From Candidatus Mailhella merdavium (GTDB taxonomy: Bacteria; Desulfobacterota; Desulfovibrionia; Desulfovibrionales; Desulfovibrionaceae), in NCBI GenBank assembly GCA_019119045.1, contig DWXS01000074.1:1-64000 (forward strand): a stretch of DNA of 64,000 nt, in the 5' to 3' direction. Positions 20,431-29,107 of this stretch are shown here, in pieces. Position 1 is the stretch's first letter. Every line of letters begins with the position of its first letter. The position numbers and the translations under genes were made by a program. Below the pieces are notes generated by a model, which had not been told where the DNA came from, did not search any database, and worked only from the letters and a program-made list of their open reading frames with translations.

Positions 20431-22044
20431 CTACTGCTGGCCGTTGCGAAAGGCGAAACGATGAGGATCTATGCCGTATTTCTTAACTTTGTAGTTAACA
20501 ATCCGATAACTGGATTTCAGATCGCGGGCTGCCTTGAGCATGTTTCCTCCAGCCTTAATCAGAGCGTCGACCAGCAATTCCTTTTCAAATCTGGCTACGG
20601 CATCCCCCAGCGAGAGCCCCGCCTCCGTAGCGGTACTTTCCGCAGTCTGAAGCGAAGGGGGTAAATCGCCGGCACGAATCACCTGATCTCCGGAATACTG
20701 CGCGGCACGAAGCAGACAGTTCTTGAGTTCTGAAACATTGCCCGGCCAGTAATAGCGTGTCAGAAGTTCCAGAGCCGGATAGGAAATACGTTTGATTCCT
20801 TCTCCCTGTCTCTCTGCGGCATAACGACGCAGCACATGTTCCGCAAGAGGAATGATATCCTCTCGCCGTTCACGGAGGGGGGGAATGCGCAGGGAGGACA
20901 CTTCCAGCCTGGCCAGAAGTTCCGGCAAAAAGCGGCCCTTTTCGACAAAATCCTCAAGATCCGCCGCAGATGAGGCGATAACGCGGACATCTACATTCAC
21001 AGGCTCGTCCGCGCCCATCCGTAAGACCTCCTGTCTCTGGATCAGGCGCAGGAGAGCCCGTTGTGCAGAAAGCGTCAGAGACTCCACGGCATCCAGAAAG
21101 AGTGTACCGAGGTTCGCCTGCTCAAAAATACCTTTCCTCGTTTGGGAAGCTCCTAAAAAAGACCCTTTCTGATATCCGCACAGCTCTGCTTCCTGATGTT
21201 CTGGAGCCAGCGCAGCGCAATGACAGCTCAGAAGAGGCATATCTCTGCGGGGACTGCCGGCATGGATGCGGGCAGCCAGACGATCCTTACCTACTCCTGG
21301 CTCTCCTCGAAGGAGGATGGGGGTCCGTCCCTGTGCCATATGCGAGGCAAGGTCAAGAATATGCCGCATGACCTTGGACTGGGAAATAAGCTCGCTCTGC
21401 CGTTCACCCTCCGCTCTGGAAACATTTTCCGATTCCTCCTCATTCAGGGGCGGACGATGCTGTCGTGCCATTTCCTCCTGAAGATACGCGGCCTCATTGG
21501 CAATGAGAGCTGCAACAACGCGGAGGAAAAGACAGCGCAGCTCCAGATCCTCTCGGGAAAGGAATCTGGTATCGGCGTTGAGCGTTCCGACAACCTCTCC
21601 GGGGGAAAGCGCGCCCCCCGTGCTGGACGGAGCAAGGATGGGAACACTGATGAAGGAAAGAGTTCGGAGTTCTTCTTCCGTGCGCTCGAAAAGCAGACTC
21701 ATGAACAGGGGATGCCCCTGCATTTTTTCTACGATCACGGCCTTGCCGGTGGCGAACACCTGCCCTGTGACCCCGATTCCCGGCGTATATTCGTCGTGAG
21801 CGGCGCGAGGCGGCGTATCTGCCAGACATAAGCGAAGCAGGCCCGTTTCCGGCTCAAAAAGCACCAGATGCGCACGCAGAAAGTCATGACGCGAGGCAAG
21901 CAGACGCAACAGATCGGTCAGCGTGGACAAAAAAGGCCGCCGCGACCCGAGCATACCTGCCATGAGTCGCAGCGATTCCAGCCAATACCCCATTTCCGTA
22001 TCCGATCCGGCGGATACGGATGCGATATCCTGTACTTCGGGCAT
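20431..22044 (-). CDS. GAF / AAA+ / Fis-type sigma54-dependent activator (bEBP) with atypical motifs
   Basis: GAF domain, Walker A GEPGVGKD, GSFLGA in place of GAFTGA, FLDAVESL in place of FLDEI, C-terminal Fis-like HTH. Confidence 0.9.
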   Translation of the reverse strand: MPEVQDIASVSAGSDTEMGYWLESLRLMAGMLGSRRPFLSTLTDLLRLLASRHDFLRAHLVLFEPETGLLRLCLADTPPRAAHDEYTPGIGVTGQVFATGKAVIVEKMQGHPLFMSLLFERTEEELRTLSFISVPILAPSSTGGALSPGEVVGTLNADTRFLSREDLELRCLFLRVVAALIANEAAYLQEEMARQHRPPLNEEESENVSRAEGERQSELISQSKVMRHILDLASHMAQGRTPILLRGEPGVGKDRLAARIHAGSPRRDMPLLSCHCAALAPEHQEAELCGYQKGSFLGASQTRKGIFEQANLGTLFLDAVESLTLSAQRALLRLIQRQEVLRMGADEPVNVDVRVIASSAADLEDFVEKGRFLPELLARLEVSSLRIPPLRERREDIIPLAEHVLRRYAAERQGEGIKRISYPALELLTRYYWPGNVSELKNCLLRAAQYSGDQVIRAGDLPPSLQTAESTATEAGLSLGDAVARFEKELLVDALIKAGGNMLKAARDLKSSYRIVNYKVKKYGIDPHRFAFRNGQQ

Positions 22045-22053
22045 ACACTCCGC

Positions 22054-22782
22054 CTATTTCAATGCGGCGATACGGGCCTTATAGAAACCTGCCTGAGCGG
22101 AATCGGCAGGGGGCAGACTCTTGATGAATTCCTCATATGCGCTTATGGCGCGGGCCTTGTCTCCGGCCAGTTCAGCGGCCATGCCGATCTGACTCAGGCA
22201 GAGCGATTTCACCGCCGCCGGCACTCGGGGAAGAAAGGCTTCCAGTTCGCTCACGGCATCCTGCGCCATATTCTGACGCAGCAAAAGATCAACCCTGTTC
22301 AACAGGGCAGTAACAGCCAGAGGAGAAAGCTCCCCATCCCCTTCTTCTTCCACTATTCTGCCGTAGGCCTGAGCAGCGTCGTTCCAGCGTTCCAAAGCTA
22401 CAGCCGTGGACGCCAGTTCAAGATCGACGGCGCGGGAAATTTCCTCCGGAGCGCGTGCAGCGAACTCCTGCAGGGCGGCATAGCGTGCGGCAGGCTCCGC
22501 TTTGGCGCAGATACGCCCGAGTTCTGCTCTGGCCTCCTGCGCCACATTCTGAGCGTGCCATCTCCAGCCGGCAGCGGCGAGTATCGCCACAATGACCAGC
22601 ACGACGGCCAGAGCGATCGCCCTTGCGTGTTCCAACACAAAGTTCCACAGAGGAGCCGCTTCGGGGCTGACCTCAGACTTCATTTCATTGAACATCTGCG
22701 CGGCAGCCATGCCCGGAATATCTGCGGGAACCTGCACGGGGGTGGACGGCGAGGAAAGAACCTGAGGTTTCTTGATAGCCAT
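22054..22782 (-). CDS. single-TM tetratricopeptide-like protein (YfgM-like)
   Basis: N-terminal cytoplasmic segment, one TM helix, TPR-like helices (AGDKARAISAYEEFIKSLP); start trimmed to MAIKKPQ. Confidence 0.7.
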   Translation of the reverse strand: MAIKKPQVLSSPSTPVQVPADIPGMAAAQMFNEMKSEVSPEAAPLWNFVLEHARAIALAVVLVIVAILAAAGWRWHAQNVAQEARAELGRICAKAEPAARYAALQEFAARAPEEISRAVDLELASTAVALERWNDAAQAYGRIVEEEGDGELSPLAVTALLNRVDLLLRQNMAQDAVSELEAFLPRVPAAVKSLCLSQIGMAAELAGDKARAISAYEEFIKSLPPADSAQAGFYKARIAALK

Positions 22783-23026
22783 GAAAAGCTCCTTTGAGCC
22801 GTTATGCGCGGCATATCGTAGGGGCATATGCCCGGAAAATGCCGGTTCGGGAGAGTCCTCACACGAACCGGTAATGTGGTGATGCAGGCTAGATAAAGCT
22901 TACAAAAATGTCAATCAATCCCGTTCGGACTTGCGCGCAACCGCGCTCCGCCGTATGAAAACGGAATACGGAGCAGGCGCCGTGCCCTTCTCCGCCTCTT
23001 CCCTCGATCACACACGGAGGATACCC

Positions 23027-24325
23027 ATGTCCGTACGTCCCGAACACGCTTCCGCCCTGTCTCATGATGAACTGAAAACACGTCTGCATACCATGGGGCG
23101 GGAGGCCCGGGAAGCCTCACGAATCATGGCGGCAGCGGGCCCCGCCGCCAAGGCGAATGCGCTTGAAACGCTTGCCCTGCTTCTGCAGGAGCGCAGGGAA
23201 GAAATACTTGCGGCAAATGCAGAAGATCTTGCAGCCGCCCGCGATGCCGGACTGGACGCTCCCCGCCTGGATCGACTTACGCTGACAGATAACACACTTA
23301 AGGAAATGGCGGAAGCCTGCCGCTTTGTCGCCTCTCTGCCCGATCCCGTAGGGGCAATGGACAGTCAGTGGCAACGCCCCAACGGACTGCTGGTAGGACG
23401 TATGCGTATACCTCTCGGGGTAGTGGGGATGATTTATGAAGCCCGTCCGAATGTTACCGTAGACGCTTCCATACTCTGCCTGAAAGCCGGCAATGCCGTT
23501 CTGCTGCGCGGGGGATCGGAAGCGTTGCGTTCCAACCTTGCCCTCGGCCGCCTTCTGGGGGAATCCCTTGCAAAGGCAGGTCTGCCCGCCGCTGCGGTTC
23601 AGCTCATCGACGTAACGGATCGTGCGGCTGTCGGCATACTGTGCAAAATGGATGAATTTGTGGACGTACTTATCCCCCGGGGAGGCGAATCTCTGGTACG
23701 GGCCGTCACCGCCCAGGCAACCATGCCCGTCCTCAAGCATTTCATGGGCGTCTGTCATGCCTTTGTTGATGAAGGGGCGGATCTGTCGCAGGCTCTGGAT
23801 ATCGTGTTCAACAGCAAGGTGCAGCGTCCCGGCGTATGCAATGCCCTGGAATGCCTCCTTGTTCACAGGGCGGAAGCCGACGGTTTCCTGCCCATGGTCG
23901 GAGAAAAACTCGGCAGAGCGGGTGTGGAGTTCCGGGCCTGTCCCGTATCCCTTCCCCTTCTGGGTGAAAAGGCCGTTCCTCTGAGCAAGGACGATCTCGG
24001 CAGAGAATTTCATGACCTCATCCTTGCGGTGCGCGTCGTGAACGACCTCGACGAAGCTCTGACACACATCGCCAGATACGGCTCCCATCACACGGAAGTC
24101 ATCTGCACGCGGGATCATGTCCGGGCCATGCGCTTCCTGCGCGAAGCAGACGCCTCCATGGTGGGTGTCAATGCCTCGACACGTTTCAATGACGGCGGCC
24201 AGCTCGGACTTGGCGCGGAAATAGGCATCAGTACCTCCAAGCTCCATGCCTATGGACCTATGGGGGTACGCGAGCTGACGACTACCAAGTTCGTTGTCTT
24301 CGGTCAGGGCCAGGTACGGGTCTGA
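23027..24325 (+). CDS. proA: gamma-glutamyl phosphate reductase
   Basis: GVVGMIYEARPNVTVDASILCLKAGNAVLLRGGSEA; VGVNASTRFNDGGQLGLGAEIGISTSKLHAYGPMG; start trimmed. Confidence 0.97.
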   Translation: MSVRPEHASALSHDELKTRLHTMGREAREASRIMAAAGPAAKANALETLALLLQERREEILAANAEDLAAARDAGLDAPRLDRLTLTDNTLKEMAEACRFVASLPDPVGAMDSQWQRPNGLLVGRMRIPLGVVGMIYEARPNVTVDASILCLKAGNAVLLRGGSEALRSNLALGRLLGESLAKAGLPAAAVQLIDVTDRAAVGILCKMDEFVDVLIPRGGESLVRAVTAQATMPVLKHFMGVCHAFVDEGADLSQALDIVFNSKVQRPGVCNALECLLVHRAEADGFLPMVGEKLGRAGVEFRACPVSLPLLGEKAVPLSKDDLGREFHDLILAVRVVNDLDEALTHIARYGSHHTEVICTRDHVRAMRFLREADASMVGVNASTRFNDGGQLGLGAEIGISTSKLHAYGPMGVRELTTTKFVVFGQGQVRV

Positions 24326-24326
24326 T

Positions 24327-25106
24327 ATGGGCGGTATCGGCATACTGGGGGGGACCTTCAATCCCGTGCATGGCGCACATATACGCCATGCCGTGGAAGT
24401 TCGTGAACGGCTGAACCTCGATCTCGTCCTGCTCATGCCCAATTCCGTCCCTCCGCACAAGGCGGCGCGGGGCCTGCTTCCCTTCGAGCTGCGCGTGGAT
24501 CTGTTGCGTGCGGCAACGGAAGGCATACCCGGACTAGAAATCAGCACGCTGGAAGGAGAACTCGAAGGCCCCTCCTATACATGGCGTTCGCTGGAAGAAT
24601 TCCGGCGTCGGGGTCTTGTCTCCCGCCCGCAGGATCTGTACCTCATGCTCGGCGTGGAAGATTTCGCCCAGCTCCTTACCTGGAAAAGAGGCCTTGAATT
24701 GCCGGCCTTTGCCAATCTTGTCGTCGTCCCCAGACAGGATTCCGGCAGACAGCTTTTTAATCGGGCAGGCTCCACATTCTGGCCGGAAATCTGGCCCTGC
24801 CCTGTCAGCGGCCCCCAAAACGATCTGGGACGACTGGCTGGCCGGATTTCATTCCCGTACCGGAACACCGTAAGCGACCCTCAAAACGACCTGATACGAC
24901 TGGATGTGTCGCTGGAACCGCTTTTTCCCGGTATGCGCTGCATCTATATGCCCCTTCCCCGCATGGACATCACTGCGACGGAAATCCGTCGCCGGTGGCT
25001 GGCCCGGCGTTGTCTCAATATTCTTGTACCCGATGCGGAACTGGCTCTGATGCAAAAGCACGAGAGCCTGCTTCGGGATATCTGGACAGATGCTCCCGGG
25101 ACGTAA
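24327..25106 (+). CDS. nadD: nicotinate-nucleotide adenylyltransferase
   Basis: GILGGTFNPVHGAHIRHA and ITATEIRRR motifs; contains an in-frame 22-residue repeat insertion. Confidence 0.92.
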   Translation: MGGIGILGGTFNPVHGAHIRHAVEVRERLNLDLVLLMPNSVPPHKAARGLLPFELRVDLLRAATEGIPGLEISTLEGELEGPSYTWRSLEEFRRRGLVSRPQDLYLMLGVEDFAQLLTWKRGLELPAFANLVVVPRQDSGRQLFNRAGSTFWPEIWPCPVSGPQNDLGRLAGRISFPYRNTVSDPQNDLIRLDVSLEPLFPGMRCIYMPLPRMDITATEIRRRWLARRCLNILVPDAELALMQKHESLLRDIWTDAPGT

Positions 25107-25420
25107 GCGCGGAAATCACCATCAGCCGGCAGGACGGCACATTACAATTCCCCTGAAAACAGGAGACACCTTTTCCTGCTGAAAAACGTTCCGGCGACGC
25201 CCCGGTATACCGTCTTGAAAACACTGTGAAGCGGCAGACGGGGGAACGGCGATGTCGTTCTCTATCAAAGCTTTCCTTCCGAAGAGTCGGAGCATCCCCT
25301 GCTGTCTTCCAGAACGAACACCTTCCGTAACACCATATTTTGTATTCCCGTGGCTTTTCGGTATTCCGAAGCCACAACCTGCATATACACTCCCACATTT
25401 TTTTGACTCAATTAAAATAC

Positions 25421-25453
25421 GGGGCCGTCAGAGAGATGACGGCCCCTTTGTTT
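25421..25453 (+). terminator. Rho-independent terminator upstream of flgB
   Basis: ggggccgtca-gagaga-tgacggcccc followed by tttgttt. Confidence 0.8.
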
Positions 25454-25505
25454 CGCCTCTTTTTACAAGACTATAACATATTGTTTTTTTATTATAATTT
25501 TTATA

Positions 25506-25522
25506 TTGGAACACTTTTTGCT
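25506..25522 (+). promoter_or_regulatory. sigma54 promoter candidate for flgB-flgC-fliE-fliF
   Basis: ttGGaacactttttGCt: GG-N10-GC spacing, AT-rich upstream, 53 nt before the flgB start. Confidence 0.65.
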
Positions 25523-25574
25523 AAAAGCCTTGCAGATTTTTGTCAACAAGCGGCGTCCGCCGCAGGAGAACATC

Positions 25575-25985
25575 ATGAAAAGCCTGACCGAATCACACGT
25601 GAACCTGCTTGGCGCCGTGATGGATATGCAGCTTCAGCGGCAGAACGTGATCATGAGCAATATCGCCAACGTGAACACGCCGAAATATCTGCCCCGCGAG
25701 CTTGATTTTGAAGAAGAACTGCAGTCCGCCCTCAATCTGGATGCGAAAGGGAAAATGGCCCATACCGACGACAGTCATATGCCCGCCACTTTCGACGCGA
25801 ACAAATTCGAACCGCAGTGGTGGAAACATCCTCAGCTGCGCATCGCACCCGGTGAAGACCGTGTAAATCTGGATAAGGAAATGGTCAAAATGGCCAAAAA
25901 CCAGCTTCAGTACAACGCGCTGACACAGATTACCAAAAGCAGCTTTGACGGACTGCGTCAGGTCATTCAGGAAGGGAGTAAGTAA
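25575..25985 (+). CDS. flgB: flagellar basal-body rod protein FlgB
   Basis: LGAVMDMQLQRQNVIMSNIANVNTPKYLPRELDFEEEL; start trimmed. Confidence 0.96.
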   Translation: MKSLTESHVNLLGAVMDMQLQRQNVIMSNIANVNTPKYLPRELDFEEELQSALNLDAKGKMAHTDDSHMPATFDANKFEPQWWKHPQLRIAPGEDRVNLDKEMVKMAKNQLQYNALTQITKSSFDGLRQVIQEGSK

Positions 25986-25987
25986 TC

Positions 25988-26431
25988 ATGGATTTCATGA
26001 CCGCACTGGATATCGGCGCGTCCGGCATGAGCGCCGACCGCACACAGCTCAACGTTACGGCAATGAACCTGGCCAACGCCAAGACCACCAGAATGCCCGG
26101 CGGCAACGGCCCCTACGTCCGCAAGACCGTCATCAAAACGACCAGCGATCTCGACGATCGCTTCGGCGTACACATGCGCACCGCGCTCGATCGTGAAGTC
26201 AAGGGCGTACGCGTCATGGGCATTGCTCTGGACAATCGCCCCACCCGCCGTGTGTATGAACCGGGACACCCCGACGCCGACGACGATGGTTTCGTGGAAT
26301 ATCCCGATATCAACGTCGTGGAAGAAATGGCCAATATGATGACGGCCCAGCGCAACTATGAGGCCAACGCCACGACGGTGGACACCGTGAAGGCCATGTA
26401 CCTGAAGGCGCTGGAAATAGGCCGCAGCTAA
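25988..26431 (+). CDS. flgC: flagellar basal-body rod protein FlgC
   Basis: ALDIGASGMSADRTQLNVTAMNLANAKTTR; C-terminal NVVEEMANMMTAQRNYEANATTVDTVKAM. Confidence 0.97.
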   Translation: MDFMTALDIGASGMSADRTQLNVTAMNLANAKTTRMPGGNGPYVRKTVIKTTSDLDDRFGVHMRTALDREVKGVRVMGIALDNRPTRRVYEPGHPDADDDGFVEYPDINVVEEMANMMTAQRNYEANATTVDTVKAMYLKALEIGRS

Positions 26432-26511
26432 ACAGAACGGTACGTCCCGCAGCCGATTAATCCCAAAATTTTCCCGTAAGCATAGTTCAGAACATCAAGA
26501 GAGTATTTGTC

Positions 26512-26850
26512 ATGAGCATTTCCACCACCGCCATTCAAGCATACAGCAACGCCATTTCCGACTTCCAGAAGGCCCAGACCAATCTTGGTCAGAAGCAGGA
26601 AGAATCCACCCTTCCCAAACAGTTTGCCGCCCCCAGCTTTTCGGATACCCTTCACGATTCGCTGAATGCAGTCAACGATTTGCAGACGCAGAAGACGCAG
26701 ATGATCACCTCTTTTGCTTCCGGCCAGACTCAGAACGTGCATGAACTGATGATCTCCATGCAGAAGGCGAGCCTTGCCGTCAATCTTACGTCGGCAGTGC
26801 GCAACAAGGTTCTTGAAGCCTACCGCGAACTCAGCAAGCTGCAGTTCTGA
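26512..26850 (+). CDS. fliE: flagellar hook-basal body complex protein FliE
   Basis: NVHELMISMQKASLAVNLTSAVRNKVLEAYRELSKLQF. Confidence 0.95.
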   Translation: MSISTTAIQAYSNAISDFQKAQTNLGQKQEESTLPKQFAAPSFSDTLHDSLNAVNDLQTQKTQMITSFASGQTQNVHELMISMQKASLAVNLTSAVRNKVLEAYRELSKLQF

Positions 26851-26951
26851 TTCTTTCCGGCCCGCCCGAATATCGTCCAGACTGACGAAATTTACGGCTC
26901 TGTCTGCAACCTTCCCCTTCCCTCTGTTCCCTTTCACGCGCATTACGGAGC

Positions 26952-28616
26952 ATGTCCATGAACGCCCATGTGCAAACCGCCGTCGACAAGACCCGTGACG
27001 TATGGTCGCGGCTCGGCAAAGTTCAACGTATCGCCATCGTCGGCGTTACCGCATTGCTGTTCGCCATCTTCGCAGCCTTCATGCTGTGGATCACCCGACC
27101 TGATTATCGGCCGCTGTACACCAAACTCAGCCCGGAAGACGCCAACCGCGTTGTGAACATGCTCCAGACCGAAAAGGTTTCCTATCGTCTGGAAGACAAC
27201 GGCTCCACCGTACTTGTTCCGGCCGATTCCGTATATGACATGCGTATCAAGATTGCGGGCGAAGGCAATCTCGTAGGTCAGGGCATAGGCTTTGAAATTT
27301 TTGACGCCGTGCAGATGGGACAGACGGAGTTCGTTCAGCGCATCAACTACCAGCGCGCCCTGCAGGGCGAACTGGCCCGCACCATAAGCGAATTCCCCAA
27401 TGTGGACAGTGCCCGCGTTCATCTGGTCATTCCGCAGCGCAGTCTGTTCATTGAAGAACAGCAGTCTCCTTCCGCCTCGGTCGTCGTTCGTCTTGTCGAT
27501 CCTTCCGCAAAGATGAGTCCCCGGGAAATCAAGGGGATGGTCAATCTCATGACCATGGCCGTGGAAGGACTGGATGAGGGACACGTTTCCATCACGGACA
27601 GCAACGGCAAGGTTCTCTTTGCTCCGGAAGACGAAACGACCGGACTCAACAACGCTCATCTGGAATACCGGCTCAAGCTGGAAAGCAGCCTGGAACAGCG
27701 CATCAACGAACTGCTTTCTCCCGTACTCGGCCCCGGAAAGATGATCGCCAAGGTCAACGCCACGCTGGATTACAGCCAGCGCACAATCCGCAGAGAAATT
27801 TATGACCCCGACACTTCGGTAGTCCGTTCCGAACAGCGTTCCGAAGAACAGCAGACCGGTCGTGCCAATCTCGAAGGCGGTTCCACAGACGTCAACTTCA
27901 GAGGCGACGGTCTGGGCGGCTCGCTCAGCAGCCAGGAAGGCAACCGCGAATCGCGTACCATAAACTATGAAATCAACAAGGAAGAACACACCATCGTCGG
28001 GCAGATGGGCGAAATCACCCGCCTGACCGTGGCTGTGGCCGTGGACGGAACCTATACGAAAACGGCAGAAGGAAGCTGGGAATACACCCCCCGCAGCGAA
28101 CAGGAACTCGAACAAATCCGTCAGCTCGTCGCCAATGCCGTGGGCTTCTCCGCTGAACGCGGCGATACCATCGAAGTCAGCAACATGGCATTCGGTGAAA
28201 GCGATATTCCCGTTGAACCCAATGCGGCCGAACTGCTGGCCCAGTTCGCGGAACGCATGGGACGGCCTCTGCTCATCGCCTTCATCTCCTTCCTCTTCCT
28301 CATGCTTGTGGTACGTCCTCTGGTTCTTGCTCTGGTTCGTCCCAAGGTGGAAGCCGGCGAAGTTGTAGAAGGTCTGGAAGGTCTGCCCGCGGCGGAAGAA
28401 CAGTACGCTCTGTATGAAGCTCAGGAGCAGGAAGCCCGCGCAGCCGAGGAAAATGCCAAGGCTCTGGCCGAATCGGGAGAAGACGGCGGCTATGGTCTCG
28501 AATCCGGACTCAGCCTTGACGATATCAAGGCCCGTGCCCTTCAACTGGCAGAACGCAACATTGAACAGACCGTGTTCGTCATACGCTCCTGGATGAAAGA
28601 AGGCGTCAAAAACTGA
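26952..28616 (+). CDS. fliF: flagellar MS-ring protein FliF
   Basis: PDYRPLYTKLSPEDANRVVNMLQ; C-terminal FliG-binding tail LAERNIEQTVFVIRSWMKEGVKN. Confidence 0.97.
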   Translation: MSMNAHVQTAVDKTRDVWSRLGKVQRIAIVGVTALLFAIFAAFMLWITRPDYRPLYTKLSPEDANRVVNMLQTEKVSYRLEDNGSTVLVPADSVYDMRIKIAGEGNLVGQGIGFEIFDAVQMGQTEFVQRINYQRALQGELARTISEFPNVDSARVHLVIPQRSLFIEEQQSPSASVVVRLVDPSAKMSPREIKGMVNLMTMAVEGLDEGHVSITDSNGKVLFAPEDETTGLNNAHLEYRLKLESSLEQRINELLSPVLGPGKMIAKVNATLDYSQRTIRREIYDPDTSVVRSEQRSEEQQTGRANLEGGSTDVNFRGDGLGGSLSSQEGNRESRTINYEINKEEHTIVGQMGEITRLTVAVAVDGTYTKTAEGSWEYTPRSEQELEQIRQLVANAVGFSAERGDTIEVSNMAFGESDIPVEPNAAELLAQFAERMGRPLLIAFISFLFLMLVVRPLVLALVRPKVEAGEVVEGLEGLPAAEEQYALYEAQEQEARAAEENAKALAESGEDGGYGLESGLSLDDIKARALQLAERNIEQTVFVIRSWMKEGVKN

Positions 28617-28811
28617 ACGTCCCATCCGCCTTCCTTCCCTGCGCCATAAACATGAACATTGCCGGGGGGATTGAGTCCCCCCGGTAAAATGTTTTCTGAC
28701 GGGTTTTCTCGACATGCCGGAAGACGCATCGGCGCGGTATTCCGCAGTTCTTCCTCAGAAAGAGCATCCAGAGTTTCCCGTCTCAATACCCAAATAATCG
28801 AGAGAGTCCTC

Positions 28812-29033
28812 ATGGAAAAGCCCAGCTCTTCCCTCCCTCATTTCATGAACAAGTCCGGCGTCGCCAGGGACAGTGCAAACCCGTCCCCCGAAGGAAAAAA
28901 AGCCGCGCAGCCTGAAGGACGCAACGCCTATCAGCAGCGCGTCGACCAGCTCAAAATACGTATCGCAGAGCTGAGTCAGCGCAATATGGAAAACACCTTA
29001 CGCATCCTCCGAACCTGGATGAAGGAAAGATAA
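28812..29033 (+). CDS. 73-aa protein ending in a FliF-type C-terminal (FliG-binding-like) motif
   Basis: MEKPSSSLPHFM...KIRIAELSQRNMENTLRILRTWMKER resembles the FliF tail; gagag SD; directly downstream of fliF. Confidence 0.75.
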   Translation: MEKPSSSLPHFMNKSGVARDSANPSPEGKKAAQPEGRNAYQQRVDQLKIRIAELSQRNMENTLRILRTWMKER

Positions 29034-29107
29034 TTTTTTCGGGACAAATACTCCTCTGGACAGGGACAGTAGGCCGCGCTATACAAAATATCTATTTCCC
29101 TTTCCGG

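Noticed and set aside
23117-24547. 476-aa minus-strand ORF opposite proA/nadD
   Set aside because: Antisense shadow of proA.
26943-28715. 590-aa minus-strand ORF opposite fliF
   Set aside because: Antisense shadow of fliF; low-complexity translation without family features, and fliF is clearly the real gene.
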